This document shows positions 1-6,834 of a DNA stretch of 9,431 bases, in pieces. Below the pieces are notes generated by a model. It did not search any database. It was not told the DNA's origin and saw only the letters and a program-made list of their open reading frames with translations. The translations under genes and the position numbers were made by a program. Source of the DNA: DSOT01 sp052386775 (GTDB taxonomy: Bacteria; Pseudomonadota; Gammaproteobacteria; Burkholderiales; SG8-41); contig JBQTJV010000135.1 in the NCBI GenBank assembly GCA_052386775.1, positions 1 to 9,431 of the forward strand, in the 5' to 3' direction. Numbering within the stretch: the stretch's first letter is position 1; the number at the start of each line of letters is the position of its first letter.

Positions 1-164
1 CGCAGCGCATGCAGTCCCCGGAACCGCGGCCCCTGCGGCGTCTTCTCCTCGGGAAACTGCACCGTGATCTTGCGCGTGAACAGATGCCTTCCGGTCCGCA
101 TCATGCCCTTCACCAACTCGTAGAGCAGAAAGGTGCGGAAGAACGCAGCCACGCGCGCCATCAT
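1..164 (-). CDS. nuoI: NADH-quinone oxidoreductase subunit I (NuoI), 5' part only
   Basis: This is the N-terminal 54 codons of the complex I subunit that carries the two 4Fe-4S clusters N6a and N6b and passes electrons towards NuoB; the gene leaves the window at base 1. The visible protein contains an amphipathic N-terminal stretch (FFRTFLLYELVKGM), then TGRHLF, KITVQFPEEKTP and PRFRGLHALR, which is the standard NuoI beginning just before the first cysteine motif; the cysteines themselves lie outside the window. The ATG at 164-162 overlaps the nuoH TGA in an ATGA junction, which indicates translational coupling. A second ATG follows at once (161-159), so the start could be one codon later. 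Identity is secure from sequence and from its place directly after nuoH. Confidence 0.95.
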   Translation of the reverse strand, partial: MMARVAAFFRTFLLYELVKGMMRTGRHLFTRKITVQFPEEKTPQGPRFRGLHAL

Positions 165-1216
165 AGCGGCCTCCACCACAGCCACAGTGGCGTCTGCATC
201 CACGCGCCGAGCACGATGATCCACCCGATCGTCAACGGCAGGAACACCTTCCAGCCGAGCCGCATGATCTGGTCGTAGCGGTAGCGCGGGAACGTCGCGC
301 GGAACCACAGGAAGCAGAAGAGCAGCAGCGACACCTTCGCAGCGAGCCAGACGAAGCCGTCCGGCAGGAATGGCAGCGGCGAGAGCCACCCGCCCAGGAA
401 CATGACGCTCGCCAGCGTGGAGATGAGGATCATGTTCGCGTATTCCGCGAGAAAGAAGACCGCGAAGGCCATCCCCGAATATTCGACGTGAAACCCGGCG
501 ACGATCTCCGATTCGCCTTCCGCCACGTCGAACGGCGCGCGGTTGGTCTCCGCGACCCCGGAGATGAGATACACCAGGAAAATCGGGAACAGCGGGATCC
601 AGAACCAGCCCAGCATGCCGTAGCTGCTCTGCTGCATGCGAATGATTTCGCCCAGATTGAGGCTTTGCGAGGCCATCAACACGCACACCAGCGCGAAACC
701 CATGGCCAGCTCGTAGGACACCATCTGTGCGGCGGAGCGCAGGCTACCGAGAAATGCGTATTTGGAGTTCGAGGCCCAGCCGGCGATGATGATGCCGTAG
801 ACGCCCATCGAGGTGATCGCCATGATGTAGAGGAGCCCGGCGTCGATGTCGGCGAGCACGCGTTCCGGTCCGAAGGGCACCACGGCCCACGCCGCCAAAG
901 CCGGCATGATTGCCATGATCGGCGCCAGCACGAAGAGGAACTTGTTGGCGCCGGTCGGAACGATGATCTCCTTCACCAGCAGCTTGAGCCCATCGGCGAT
1001 AGGCTGGGCCCAGCCGCCCAGCCAGCGGATGCCGAAGAAGGTGACGCGGTTGGGACCCAGGCGCACCTGCATCCACCCGATTATCTTGCGCTCGGCGAGC
1101 GTCAGGTAGGCGACGCACAGCATGAGGGGGGCGATGATCGCCACGATCTTGGTGAGCGTCCACACGGCCGGCCACGTCGGGCCGAAGAAATTCTCCAGCG
1201 TGGCGAGGAAGTCCAT
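161..1216 (-). CDS. nuoH: NADH-quinone oxidoreductase subunit H (NuoH)
   Basis: NuoH (351 residues, ordinary length) is the membrane subunit that docks the hydrophilic arm and forms much of the ubiquinone-binding chamber of complex I. It is strongly hydrophobic, with about eight membrane segments. Family hallmarks are visible: AERKIIGWMQVRLGPNRV near residues 41-58, GWASNSKYAFLGSLR near 146-160, the acidic loop ETNRAPFDVAEGESEIVAGF near 223-242, and RATFPRYRYDQIMRLGW near 306-322. The glutamates and aspartates of the acidic loop, which the family uses to couple quinone chemistry to proton transfer, are intact. The ATG directly abuts the nuoG TAG with no spacer; AGAAGG and GGTGG inside the end of nuoG are the likely ribosome-binding bases. 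Its stop overlaps the nuoI start. Confidence 0.97.
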   Translation of the reverse strand: MDFLATLENFFGPTWPAVWTLTKIVAIIAPLMLCVAYLTLAERKIIGWMQVRLGPNRVTFFGIRWLGGWAQPIADGLKLLVKEIIVPTGANKFLFVLAPIMAIMPALAAWAVVPFGPERVLADIDAGLLYIMAITSMGVYGIIIAGWASNSKYAFLGSLRSAAQMVSYELAMGFALVCVLMASQSLNLGEIIRMQQSSYGMLGWFWIPLFPIFLVYLISGVAETNRAPFDVAEGESEIVAGFHVEYSGMAFAVFFLAEYANMILISTLASVMFLGGWLSPLPFLPDGFVWLAAKVSLLLFCFLWFRATFPRYRYDQIMRLGWKVFLPLTIGWIIVLGAWMQTPLWLWWRPL

Positions 1217-3592
1217 CTAGACCGCCACCTTCTGCTGGGCCGGGACGCGTTCGAGGCGCACCGTCCCGAACATCGCGCCGAGCGTGGCGGTCTCCTCGCG
1301 CGCCGCGGCGAGCCGGACACATTCAGCCGGAACGCGCTCGTCCACCGCGGCGGCGACCACCGCTACACCCGGGTCCTGACGGACCCGCACGAACTCGCCC
1401 TCGCGCAAGCCGAGGCGCTCATAGAGCGCGCGGTTCATCCACGCTACAGGCGGTTGCGCGTCCTGCGTCTTCTGCAGCGACGGCGCGCGCCTGACGATGG
1501 CGTCGGCGTGGTAGATCGGCACTTCGGCGATGCGCTGCACGCCGTCGAGGCGCGGTGCGCCCAGCGTATCGAGCGCGGTTGAGGCCAGCCGGTTATCCAG
1601 CCTGGCACCGATATCGCCCGCCAGCGCTTCGCGCCGCACGGCTTCGGTACTGTCGTGCTCGAAACCCTGCAGCCCGAGCAGATTGCCCAGCACGCGGAGC
1701 ACCTTCCATGCCGGGCGCGTCTCGCCCAGCGGGCCGACCACGCCATTGAAATTCTGCACCGTGCCTTCGGTGTTCACAAAGGCGCCGGCCGTTTCGGTAA
1801 ACGGCGCGATGGGCAGCAGCACGTGAGCGTAGTCGACGGCCTTGTGCTGGTACGCGCTCATGGCGACGACCAGCTCGGCAGCCTGCATCGCGGCAAGCGC
1901 TTGTGCCGGATCGTGCGTATCCAGTTCCGCTTCGACGCCCAGCAACAGATAAGCCTTGCGCGGCTGCCGGAGCATTTCCGCCGCGTTCATTCCGCGCGGC
2001 TCGTGCGCGAAGGGCGTCGCTCCGGCCAGGTAGCCGCCCACGCTGTTCGCCGCCTCGCCCAGAAATCCGAAGCGCGCCCCCGTCAGGGCGGCCAGTTCCT
2101 GCGCCAGTGCATGCAACGCCGACGCCTGCGGATGATGCTGCGCGAGGTTGCCGAGCAAGACCGCGACACGTTCGCCGGACATCAGGCTCTCCGCGATGCG
2201 CCGCGCCGTTTCCGACGGATCGATTTCCGCAAGCGCCCGCTCCATGCCGGCAGGCAACGCGGCGCTCTTGCCCCGCACCGTCGCCGCCAAAACTTCCGCG
2301 AGGGCGTGCAGCATTGCGGCGGGCGCCACGATCGCCTTGTGTGCGGCGCGCATCAGCAGCTCGTCGTCAACCGGGTTGATCAGGCTCAACTGCGTGCCGC
2401 GCTTCACGGCCTGGCGCAGCCGATGCGCCAGCAGCGGATGGTCTTTGCGCAAGGTGCTGCCGACCACCAGCACGCGATCGAGCTGCCCGATCTCGGCCAC
2501 CTTCATGCCGAGCCAGGGCACGCCGCGCCGCTGGCCGTCGGCACCGAAATCCGATTGGCGCAGGCGGAAATCGACATTGCCGGTCCCCAAGCTGCGCACC
2601 AGTTTCTGCAGCAGATACAGCTCTTCCACGGTCTGGTGGGGGGCGGCGAGCGCGCCGATCGCTCCGGCGCCGTGGCGGTCCCGGATACGCTGCAGTTCGC
2701 TCGCAACGTGCTCGAGTGCGACGGGCCATTCCACTTCCTGCCACGCACCATCGCGCTTCAGCAGCGGGCGAACCAGCCGCTGCGGGGAATTAAGTCCCTC
2801 GTAGGAGAAACGGTCCTTGTCGGACAGCCAGCATTCGTTGATCGCCTCGTTCTCGCGAGGCAGCACGCGCATGACGCGGTTCTGCTTGACCTGCAACGTC
2901 AGGTTCGAGCCCAGCCCGCAATGCGGGCTTACGGAGGGCCGCCTCACCAGTTCCCAGGGCCGCGCGGTATAGCGGAACGGCTTGGAAGTGAGCGCCCCGA
3001 CCGGACACAGATCGATGACGTTGCCCGAGAGCTCCGAATCCACCGTCTTGCCGACGAAGGTGATGATCTCCGCGTGCTCGCTGCGGCCGATCATGCCGAG
3101 TTCCATGATGCCGGCGATCTCGGTGCCGAAACGCACGCAGCGCGTGCAATGGATGCAGCGCGTCATGTCGGTCGAGATCAACGGCCCGAGGTCCTTGTTC
3201 ACGACCACCCGTTTCTCTTCGTCGTAACGGGAACCGCTCGCGCCGTAGCCGACGGCAAGATCCTGCAACTGGCATTCGCCGCCCTGATCGCAAATCGGGC
3301 AGTCCAGCGGGTGATTGATGAGGAGAAACTCCATCACGCCGGTCTGCGCGTCCACCGCCTGGTCCGAATGGGTCCACACCTTCATGCCGTTGGTGGCGGG
3401 TGTCGCGCACGCCGGCAGCGGCTTCGGCGCCTTTTCGACCTGCACCAGGCACATGCGGCAGTTGGCCGCGATGGACAGTTTGCGGTGATAGCAGAAGTGC
3501 GGCACGAAGATGCCGGCCCGGTTGGCGGCGTCCATGATGGTGCTGCCCTCGGGCACTTCCAGCTCTTTTCCGTCGAGTTCGATCTTCAGCAT
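1217..3592 (-). CDS. nuoG: NADH-quinone oxidoreductase subunit G (NuoG)
   Basis: NuoG (791 residues) is the large iron-sulfur subunit of the NADH-oxidising module and relays electrons from NuoF/NuoE towards NuoI and NuoB. The N-terminal ferredoxin-like domain has Cys34, Cys45, Cys48 and Cys62 for the 2Fe-2S cluster N1b; His94, Cys98, Cys101 and Cys107 fit N5; Cys146, Cys149, Cys152 and Cys196 fit N4. From about residue 220 it continues into a degenerate molybdopterin-oxidoreductase fold that in this family is structural. Only two cysteines (225, 254) remain where some bacteria have the four ligands of N7. The frame stays open upstream to 3652, but the start at 3592 (MLKIELDGKELEVPEG) matches the family N-terminus and avoids overlapping nuoF. 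The spacer from nuoF is 35 bases, with only a weak Shine-Dalgarno sequence. The stop touches nuoH. Confidence 0.96.
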   Translation of the reverse strand: MLKIELDGKELEVPEGSTIMDAANRAGIFVPHFCYHRKLSIAANCRMCLVQVEKAPKPLPACATPATNGMKVWTHSDQAVDAQTGVMEFLLINHPLDCPICDQGGECQLQDLAVGYGASGSRYDEEKRVVVNKDLGPLISTDMTRCIHCTRCVRFGTEIAGIMELGMIGRSEHAEIITFVGKTVDSELSGNVIDLCPVGALTSKPFRYTARPWELVRRPSVSPHCGLGSNLTLQVKQNRVMRVLPRENEAINECWLSDKDRFSYEGLNSPQRLVRPLLKRDGAWQEVEWPVALEHVASELQRIRDRHGAGAIGALAAPHQTVEELYLLQKLVRSLGTGNVDFRLRQSDFGADGQRRGVPWLGMKVAEIGQLDRVLVVGSTLRKDHPLLAHRLRQAVKRGTQLSLINPVDDELLMRAAHKAIVAPAAMLHALAEVLAATVRGKSAALPAGMERALAEIDPSETARRIAESLMSGERVAVLLGNLAQHHPQASALHALAQELAALTGARFGFLGEAANSVGGYLAGATPFAHEPRGMNAAEMLRQPRKAYLLLGVEAELDTHDPAQALAAMQAAELVVAMSAYQHKAVDYAHVLLPIAPFTETAGAFVNTEGTVQNFNGVVGPLGETRPAWKVLRVLGNLLGLQGFEHDSTEAVRREALAGDIGARLDNRLASTALDTLGAPRLDGVQRIAEVPIYHADAIVRRAPSLQKTQDAQPPVAWMNRALYERLGLREGEFVRVRQDPGVAVVAAAVDERVPAECVRLAAAREETATLGAMFGTVRLERVPAQQKVAV

Positions 3593-3627
3593 CGTCGCGC
3601 TATCCGCATTTGCTTTTCCGCGCCCGC

Positions 3628-4941
3628 TCAGACGTAATCCGGCACCGAGCACTTCCCGTGCTCGATGTGGTACATGAATTCATCCCGGAAATGCTTGATG
3701 AACGCCTTCACCGGCATGGCCGCCGCATCGCCCAGCGCGCAGATCGTGCGCCCCTGGATGTTGTCCGAGACGTCGATGAGAAGATCGAGATCCTGCGCCT
3801 TGCCTTTGCCCCGCTCGATCCGCTCCACGACCCGGTAAAGCCAGCCCGTGCCCTCGCGGCACGGCGTGCACTGCCCGCAGGACTCCTCGTAATAGAAATA
3901 AGAGAGCCGCAGGAGCGAGCGCACCATGCAGCGCGTCTCGTCCATCACGATGACGGCGCCCGAACCGAGCATCGAACCCGCTTTGGCGATGGAGTCGTAG
4001 TCCATGTCGGTGTTCATCATGATGTCGGCGGGAAGCACCGGCATCGAAGAGCCGCCCGGTATGCATGCCTTGAGCTTTCGTCCGCCGCGCATGCCGCCCG
4101 CCATTTCGAGCAGCGCCGGAAACGGCGTCCCGAGCCTGACCTCGTAGTTGCCGGGCCGCTCGACGTCGCCGCAGACGGAAAAAATCTTGGTGCCGCCGGT
4201 GTTGGGCCGCCCCAGGTTTAGAAAGGCCTCGCCGCCGTTCAGGATGATCCACGGCACCGCGGCAAAGGTCTCGGTGTTGTTGATCGTCGTGGGCTTGCCG
4301 TAGAGCCCGTAGCTCGCCGGAAACGGCGGCTTGAAGCGCGGCATGCCCTTTTTCCCCTCGAGCGACTCCAGCAGCGCAGTTTCCTCGCCGCAGATATAGG
4401 CGCCGAAACCGTGATGGTTGTACAGCTCGAAGCTGAAATCGCTGCCCAAGATGTTGCGCCCGACGTAGCCTGCCGCGCGCGCTTCCTCGAGTGCCTCTTC
4501 GCAGCGCTCGTAGACGTCCCAGATTTCGCCGTGGACATAGTTGTATCCGGCGGCGCTGCCGGTCGCGTAGCCCGCGATCAGCAGGCCCTCGATCACGATG
4601 TGCGGGTTGTAGCGCAGAATGTCGCGATCCTTGAACGTGCCCGGCTCGCCTTCGTCCGAGTTGCACACCAGGTATTTGGCGCCCGGGTACTGCCGGGGCA
4701 TGAAGCTCCATTTGAGCCCGGTCGGAAAGCCGGCGCCGCCGCGGCCGCGCAGGGCGGACTTCTTCACTTCATTGACGATCTGCTCCGGCGGAATCTGCTC
4801 CGCAAGGATCTTGCGCAGCGCCTGGTAGCCGCCGCGCGCCTCGTAATCCTTGAGCCGCCAGTTGAGTCCGGTCAACCCTTTGAGGATCACGGCGTCCGGA
4901 CCATAGACGTCGGGCGCGAAGGGAGGAAGTGGCGCGTTCAT
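3628..4941 (-). CDS. nuoF: NADH-quinone oxidoreductase subunit F (NuoF)
   Basis: NuoF (437 residues, normal for the family) binds NADH and FMN, takes hydride from NADH and feeds electrons to cluster N3. Visible motifs are the glycine-rich GRGGAGFPTGLKW near residues 66-78 for nucleotide binding, CNSDEGEPGTFKDR near 93-106, GAYICGEETALLESLEGK near 180-197, and the N3 cluster ligands Cys355, Cys358, Cys361 (CGQCTPCREGTGW) and Cys401. The frame is open further upstream to 5304, but that part overlaps nuoE and is not NuoF-like. The ATG at 4941-4939 forms an ATGA overlap with the nuoE stop and gives the expected N-terminus. nuoE lies immediately before and nuoG 35 bases after, together forming the NADH dehydrogenase module. 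Confidence 0.97.
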   Translation of the reverse strand: MNAPLPPFAPDVYGPDAVILKGLTGLNWRLKDYEARGGYQALRKILAEQIPPEQIVNEVKKSALRGRGGAGFPTGLKWSFMPRQYPGAKYLVCNSDEGEPGTFKDRDILRYNPHIVIEGLLIAGYATGSAAGYNYVHGEIWDVYERCEEALEEARAAGYVGRNILGSDFSFELYNHHGFGAYICGEETALLESLEGKKGMPRFKPPFPASYGLYGKPTTINNTETFAAVPWIILNGGEAFLNLGRPNTGGTKIFSVCGDVERPGNYEVRLGTPFPALLEMAGGMRGGRKLKACIPGGSSMPVLPADIMMNTDMDYDSIAKAGSMLGSGAVIVMDETRCMVRSLLRLSYFYYEESCGQCTPCREGTGWLYRVVERIERGKGKAQDLDLLIDVSDNIQGRTICALGDAAAMPVKAFIKHFRDEFMYHIEHGKCSVPDYV

Positions 4942-5432
4942 TTGGTCTTCAGCTCGTCGATCAGCCGATCCAGCTTCTCGGGCGTCATCCAGGACAGCAT
5001 CTGCTTGTTGTTGTGGAGCAGCACCGGCGCATCGCCGCACGCCCCCATGCACTCGCCTTCCTTCAGCGTAAAAGCGCCGTCCGCCGTGGTCTCGTTGAAG
5101 CCCACGCCGAGCCGCTGCTTGAGGTGTGCCGCAGCCGCTGCCGCGCCCTGCAGCGCGCACGGCAGGTTGGTGCAGATCGTGAGCTTGTGCCGCCCGACCG
5201 GCTTCAAGTCGTACATGGTGTAGAACGAGGCCACTTCGTACACCGCGATCGGCGGCATGCCGAGGTACTGCGCGACGAAGTCGAGCGTTTCGGTGGAGAG
5301 CCACCCTTTCTCGTCCTGGGCGATGGTCAGGGCGGCCATGACTGCGGACTGCCTGCGTTCCGGCGGATACTTGGCGACAGCCTTGTCGATCTTGAGCAGC
5401 GCTTCCGGGGAAAGAACCATGGGCGCGTTCAT
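4938..5432 (-). CDS. nuoE: NADH-quinone oxidoreductase subunit E (NuoE)
   Basis: NuoE (164 residues) is the 24 kDa-type thioredoxin-fold subunit that carries the off-path 2Fe-2S cluster N1a and pairs with NuoF. An N-terminal helical domain (residues about 8-60, including KYPPERRQSAVMAAL and GWLS) precedes the cluster domain. The four ligands are Cys87 and Cys92 (CTNLPC) and Cys128 and Cys132 (CMGAC), with the usual VASFYTMY stretch near 67-74. The ATG at 5432-5430 overlaps the nuoD TGA as ATGA and is preceded by GGAAG seven bases upstream. A second in-frame ATG at codon 5 is a possible alternative start. The first 11 bases are identical to the first 11 of nuoF, so both proteins begin MNAP. 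Confidence 0.97.
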   Translation of the reverse strand: MNAPMVLSPEALLKIDKAVAKYPPERRQSAVMAALTIAQDEKGWLSTETLDFVAQYLGMPPIAVYEVASFYTMYDLKPVGRHKLTICTNLPCALQGAAAAAAHLKQRLGVGFNETTADGAFTLKEGECMGACGDAPVLLHNNKQMLSWMTPEKLDRLIDELKTK

Positions 5433-6682
5433 CGATCCACTTCCCCGAACACGATATCCTGCGTGCCGATGATGGCGACCACGTCCGCGATCATGTGGCC
5501 GCGCGACATTTCATCGAGCGCCGAAAGGTGCACGAAGCCGGGCGGACGGATCTTCATCCGGTAGGGCTTGTTCGCGCCGTCTGAAACGAGGTAGATGCCG
5601 AACTCGCCCTTGGGCGCCTCGACGGCGGCATACACTTCGCCCGGGGGCACGTGCATGCCTTCGCTGAAGAGCTTGAAATGGTGGATCAGCTCTTCCATGT
5701 TGCTCTTCATCGCCACGCGCGACGGCGGCGCCACCTTGTAGCTGTCGACCATCACCGGGCCGGGATTCCGGCGCAGCCAGTCGATGCACTGCCGGATGAT
5801 GCGGTTCGACTGGCGCATCTCTTCCATGCGCACGAGATAGCGGTCATAGCAGTCGCCGTTGACGCCGATGGGAATGTCGAAGTCCATGCGGTCGTAGACT
5901 TCATAAGGCTGTTTCCGGCGCAGATCCCACTCCACGCCCGAACCCCTCAGCATCGGACCGGTGAAGCCAAGCGCAAGCGCGCGCTCCGGGCTCACGACGC
6001 CGATGCCGACGGTGCGCTGCTTCCAGATGCGGTTATCGGTGAGCAGCGTCTCGTAATCGTCGACATACTTGGGAAAGCGCTCGGTAAAGTCCTCGATGAA
6101 ATCGAGCAGCGAACCCTGGCGATTGCGGTTGAGCTCGCGAACCGCGGCTTCGCTCCGGTAATTCGACGCCGCGTACTGCGGCATGCGGTCCGGAAGATCG
6201 CGATAGACCCCGCCGGGACGATAGTAGGCCGCATGCAGGCGCGCGCCCGACACGGCTTCGTAACAATCCATGAGGTCTTCCCGCTCGCGAAAGCAGTACA
6301 GGAAGACGGTCATCGCGCCGATGTCGAGCCCGTGCGCCCCCAGCCACAGCAGATGATTCAGGATGCGCGTGATCTCGTCGAACATCACGCGGATGTACTG
6401 CGCGCGTACCGGCACCGCGACGCCCAGCAGCCTTTCGATCGCGAGCACGTAGGCGTGCTCGTTCGCCATCATCGACACGTAGTCGAGCCGGTCCATGTAC
6501 GGCAGCGCCTGCAGGTAGGTCTTGTGTTCCGCCAGCTTCTCCGTCGCGCGATGCAGCAGCCCGATGTGCGGGTCCGCGCGCTCGATCACTTCGCCGTCGA
6601 GCTCGAGCACCAGCCGCAGCACGCCGTGCGCCGCCGGGTGCTGCGGCCCAAAGTTCATCGTGTAGTTTCTGATCTCGGCCAT
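5429..6682 (-). CDS. nuoD: NADH-quinone oxidoreductase subunit D (NuoD)
   Basis: NuoD (417 residues) is the 49 kDa-type subunit that, with NuoB and NuoH, forms the ubiquinone-reduction site. It starts MAEIRNYTMNFGPQHPAAHG and ends GTQDIVFGEVDR, both complete family termini. His19 in the PAAHG loop and Tyr68 in RLDYVSMM have the spacing of the conserved quinone-headgroup His/Tyr pair. Other family stretches are HIGLLHRATEKL, NHLLWLGAHGLDIGAMT, YYRPGG and PPGEVYAAVEAPKGEFG. The start is unusual in context: nuoC ends 152 bases upstream, there is no good Shine-Dalgarno sequence near the ATG (only GGA about ten bases before it), and an earlier partial copy of the nuoD start lies at 6799-6833. Translation may depend on reinitiation from that upstream frame. 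The stop overlaps nuoE. Confidence 0.97.
   Translation of the reverse strand: MAEIRNYTMNFGPQHPAAHGVLRLVLELDGEVIERADPHIGLLHRATEKLAEHKTYLQALPYMDRLDYVSMMANEHAYVLAIERLLGVAVPVRAQYIRVMFDEITRILNHLLWLGAHGLDIGAMTVFLYCFREREDLMDCYEAVSGARLHAAYYRPGGVYRDLPDRMPQYAASNYRSEAAVRELNRNRQGSLLDFIEDFTERFPKYVDDYETLLTDNRIWKQRTVGIGVVSPERALALGFTGPMLRGSGVEWDLRRKQPYEVYDRMDFDIPIGVNGDCYDRYLVRMEEMRQSNRIIRQCIDWLRRNPGPVMVDSYKVAPPSRVAMKSNMEELIHHFKLFSEGMHVPPGEVYAAVEAPKGEFGIYLVSDGANKPYRMKIRPPGFVHLSALDEMSRGHMIADVVAIIGTQDIVFGEVDR
6648..6682 (-). repeat. 35-base direct repeat, copy 1 (start of the real nuoD)
   Basis: These 35 bases are the first eleven codons of nuoD plus two bases. They match 6799-6833 at 32 of 35 positions, offset by exactly 151 bases, with mismatches at 6665, 6668 and 6669. 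The differences change codon 5 from AAG (Lys, copy 2) to AGA (Arg, here) and codon 6 from AAT to AAC (silent). Identity stops sharply on both sides. Confidence 0.9.
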
Positions 6683-6686
6683 TCGA

Positions 6687-6833
6687 TCAATGTCCGCGGC
6701 AAACCCTGGCGCCGATACGAGCGAAATGAACTTCGGCGCAGGCTAACTTGCGTACGCAAGTTAAGCCCGCAAACCGTATGGAACGCGGGCGGCCGGAGCC
6801 AAAGTTCATCGTGTAATTCTTGATCTCGGCCAT
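6687..6833 (-). CDS. 48-codon leader frame opened by a duplicated nuoD start
   Basis: An ATG at 6833-6831 is followed by MAEIKNYTMNFG, the opening of NuoD, and then by 36 codons with no resemblance to NuoD (SGRPRSIRFAGLTC onwards) before a TGA at 6689-6687. The stop lies four bases before the true nuoD ATG. A good Shine-Dalgarno sequence, AAGGG, sits five bases upstream of this ATG inside the end of nuoC. The residue at position 5 is Lys, the one I expect in betaproteobacterial NuoD, whereas the real gene has Arg. It could be a broken 5' remnant of nuoD or a leader peptide that delivers ribosomes to nuoD. No function for the peptide is recognised, and it may be a mere by-product of rearrangement. 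Confidence 0.35.
   Translation of the reverse strand: MAEIKNYTMNFGSGRPRSIRFAGLTCVRKLACAEVHFARIGARVCRGH
6738..6770. repeat. Strong hairpin on a perfect 20-base palindrome
   Basis: Bases 6744-6763 read TAACTTGCGTACGCAAGTTA, which equals its own reverse complement. The symmetry continues outward with one bulged base and one G-U type mismatch to 6738 and 6770. In minus-strand RNA this gives a stem of about 14 pairs around a GUAC loop. No T-run follows on either strand, so it is not a classical intrinsic terminator. A perfect palindrome of this size could also be the operator of a dimeric regulator or part of a small palindromic repeat element. It lies inside the spacer between the two copies of the nuoD start. 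Confidence 0.75.
6799..6833 (-). repeat. 35-base direct repeat, copy 2 (displaced nuoD start next to nuoC)
   Basis: This is the second copy of the nuoD opening, placed one base after the nuoC TAG and behind a well-spaced AAGGG. Such a position is where nuoD would normally begin in a tight nuoCD arrangement. After TTTGG the sequence departs from nuoD completely. This suggests the copy is a stub of the ancestral start left by an insertion or recombination event. Confidence 0.9.
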
Positions 6834-6834
6834 G

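Noticed and set aside
488..1582. 364-residue open frame on the plus strand opposite nuoH and the end of nuoG
   Set aside because: Crosses a gene boundary of two certain genes, has shadow-type composition and no ribosome-binding or family evidence.
1655..3637. 660-residue open frame on the plus strand opposite nuoG
   Set aside because: It lies wholly antisense to a clear nuoG, is rich in Arg, His and Gln as expected of a mirror frame in GC-rich DNA, and shows no domain.
3593..3652. 20-codon N-terminal extension of nuoG
   Set aside because: It would overlap the end of nuoF, and the ferredoxin-domain start at 3592 matches the family.
4942..5304. N-terminal extension of nuoF
   Set aside because: It runs through nuoE in another frame; the ATGA overlap start at 4941 gives the correct NuoF beginning.
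6738..6770. Intrinsic terminator at the nuoC-nuoD hairpin
   Set aside because: The stem is strong, but no T-run follows on either strand, and termination here would cut off the essential downstream nuo genes.
5651..6823. 390-residue open frame on the plus strand opposite nuoD
   Set aside because: Antisense shadow of nuoD with His/Arg/Val-rich low-information sequence and no recognisable family; its end only runs across the nuoC-nuoD insert.
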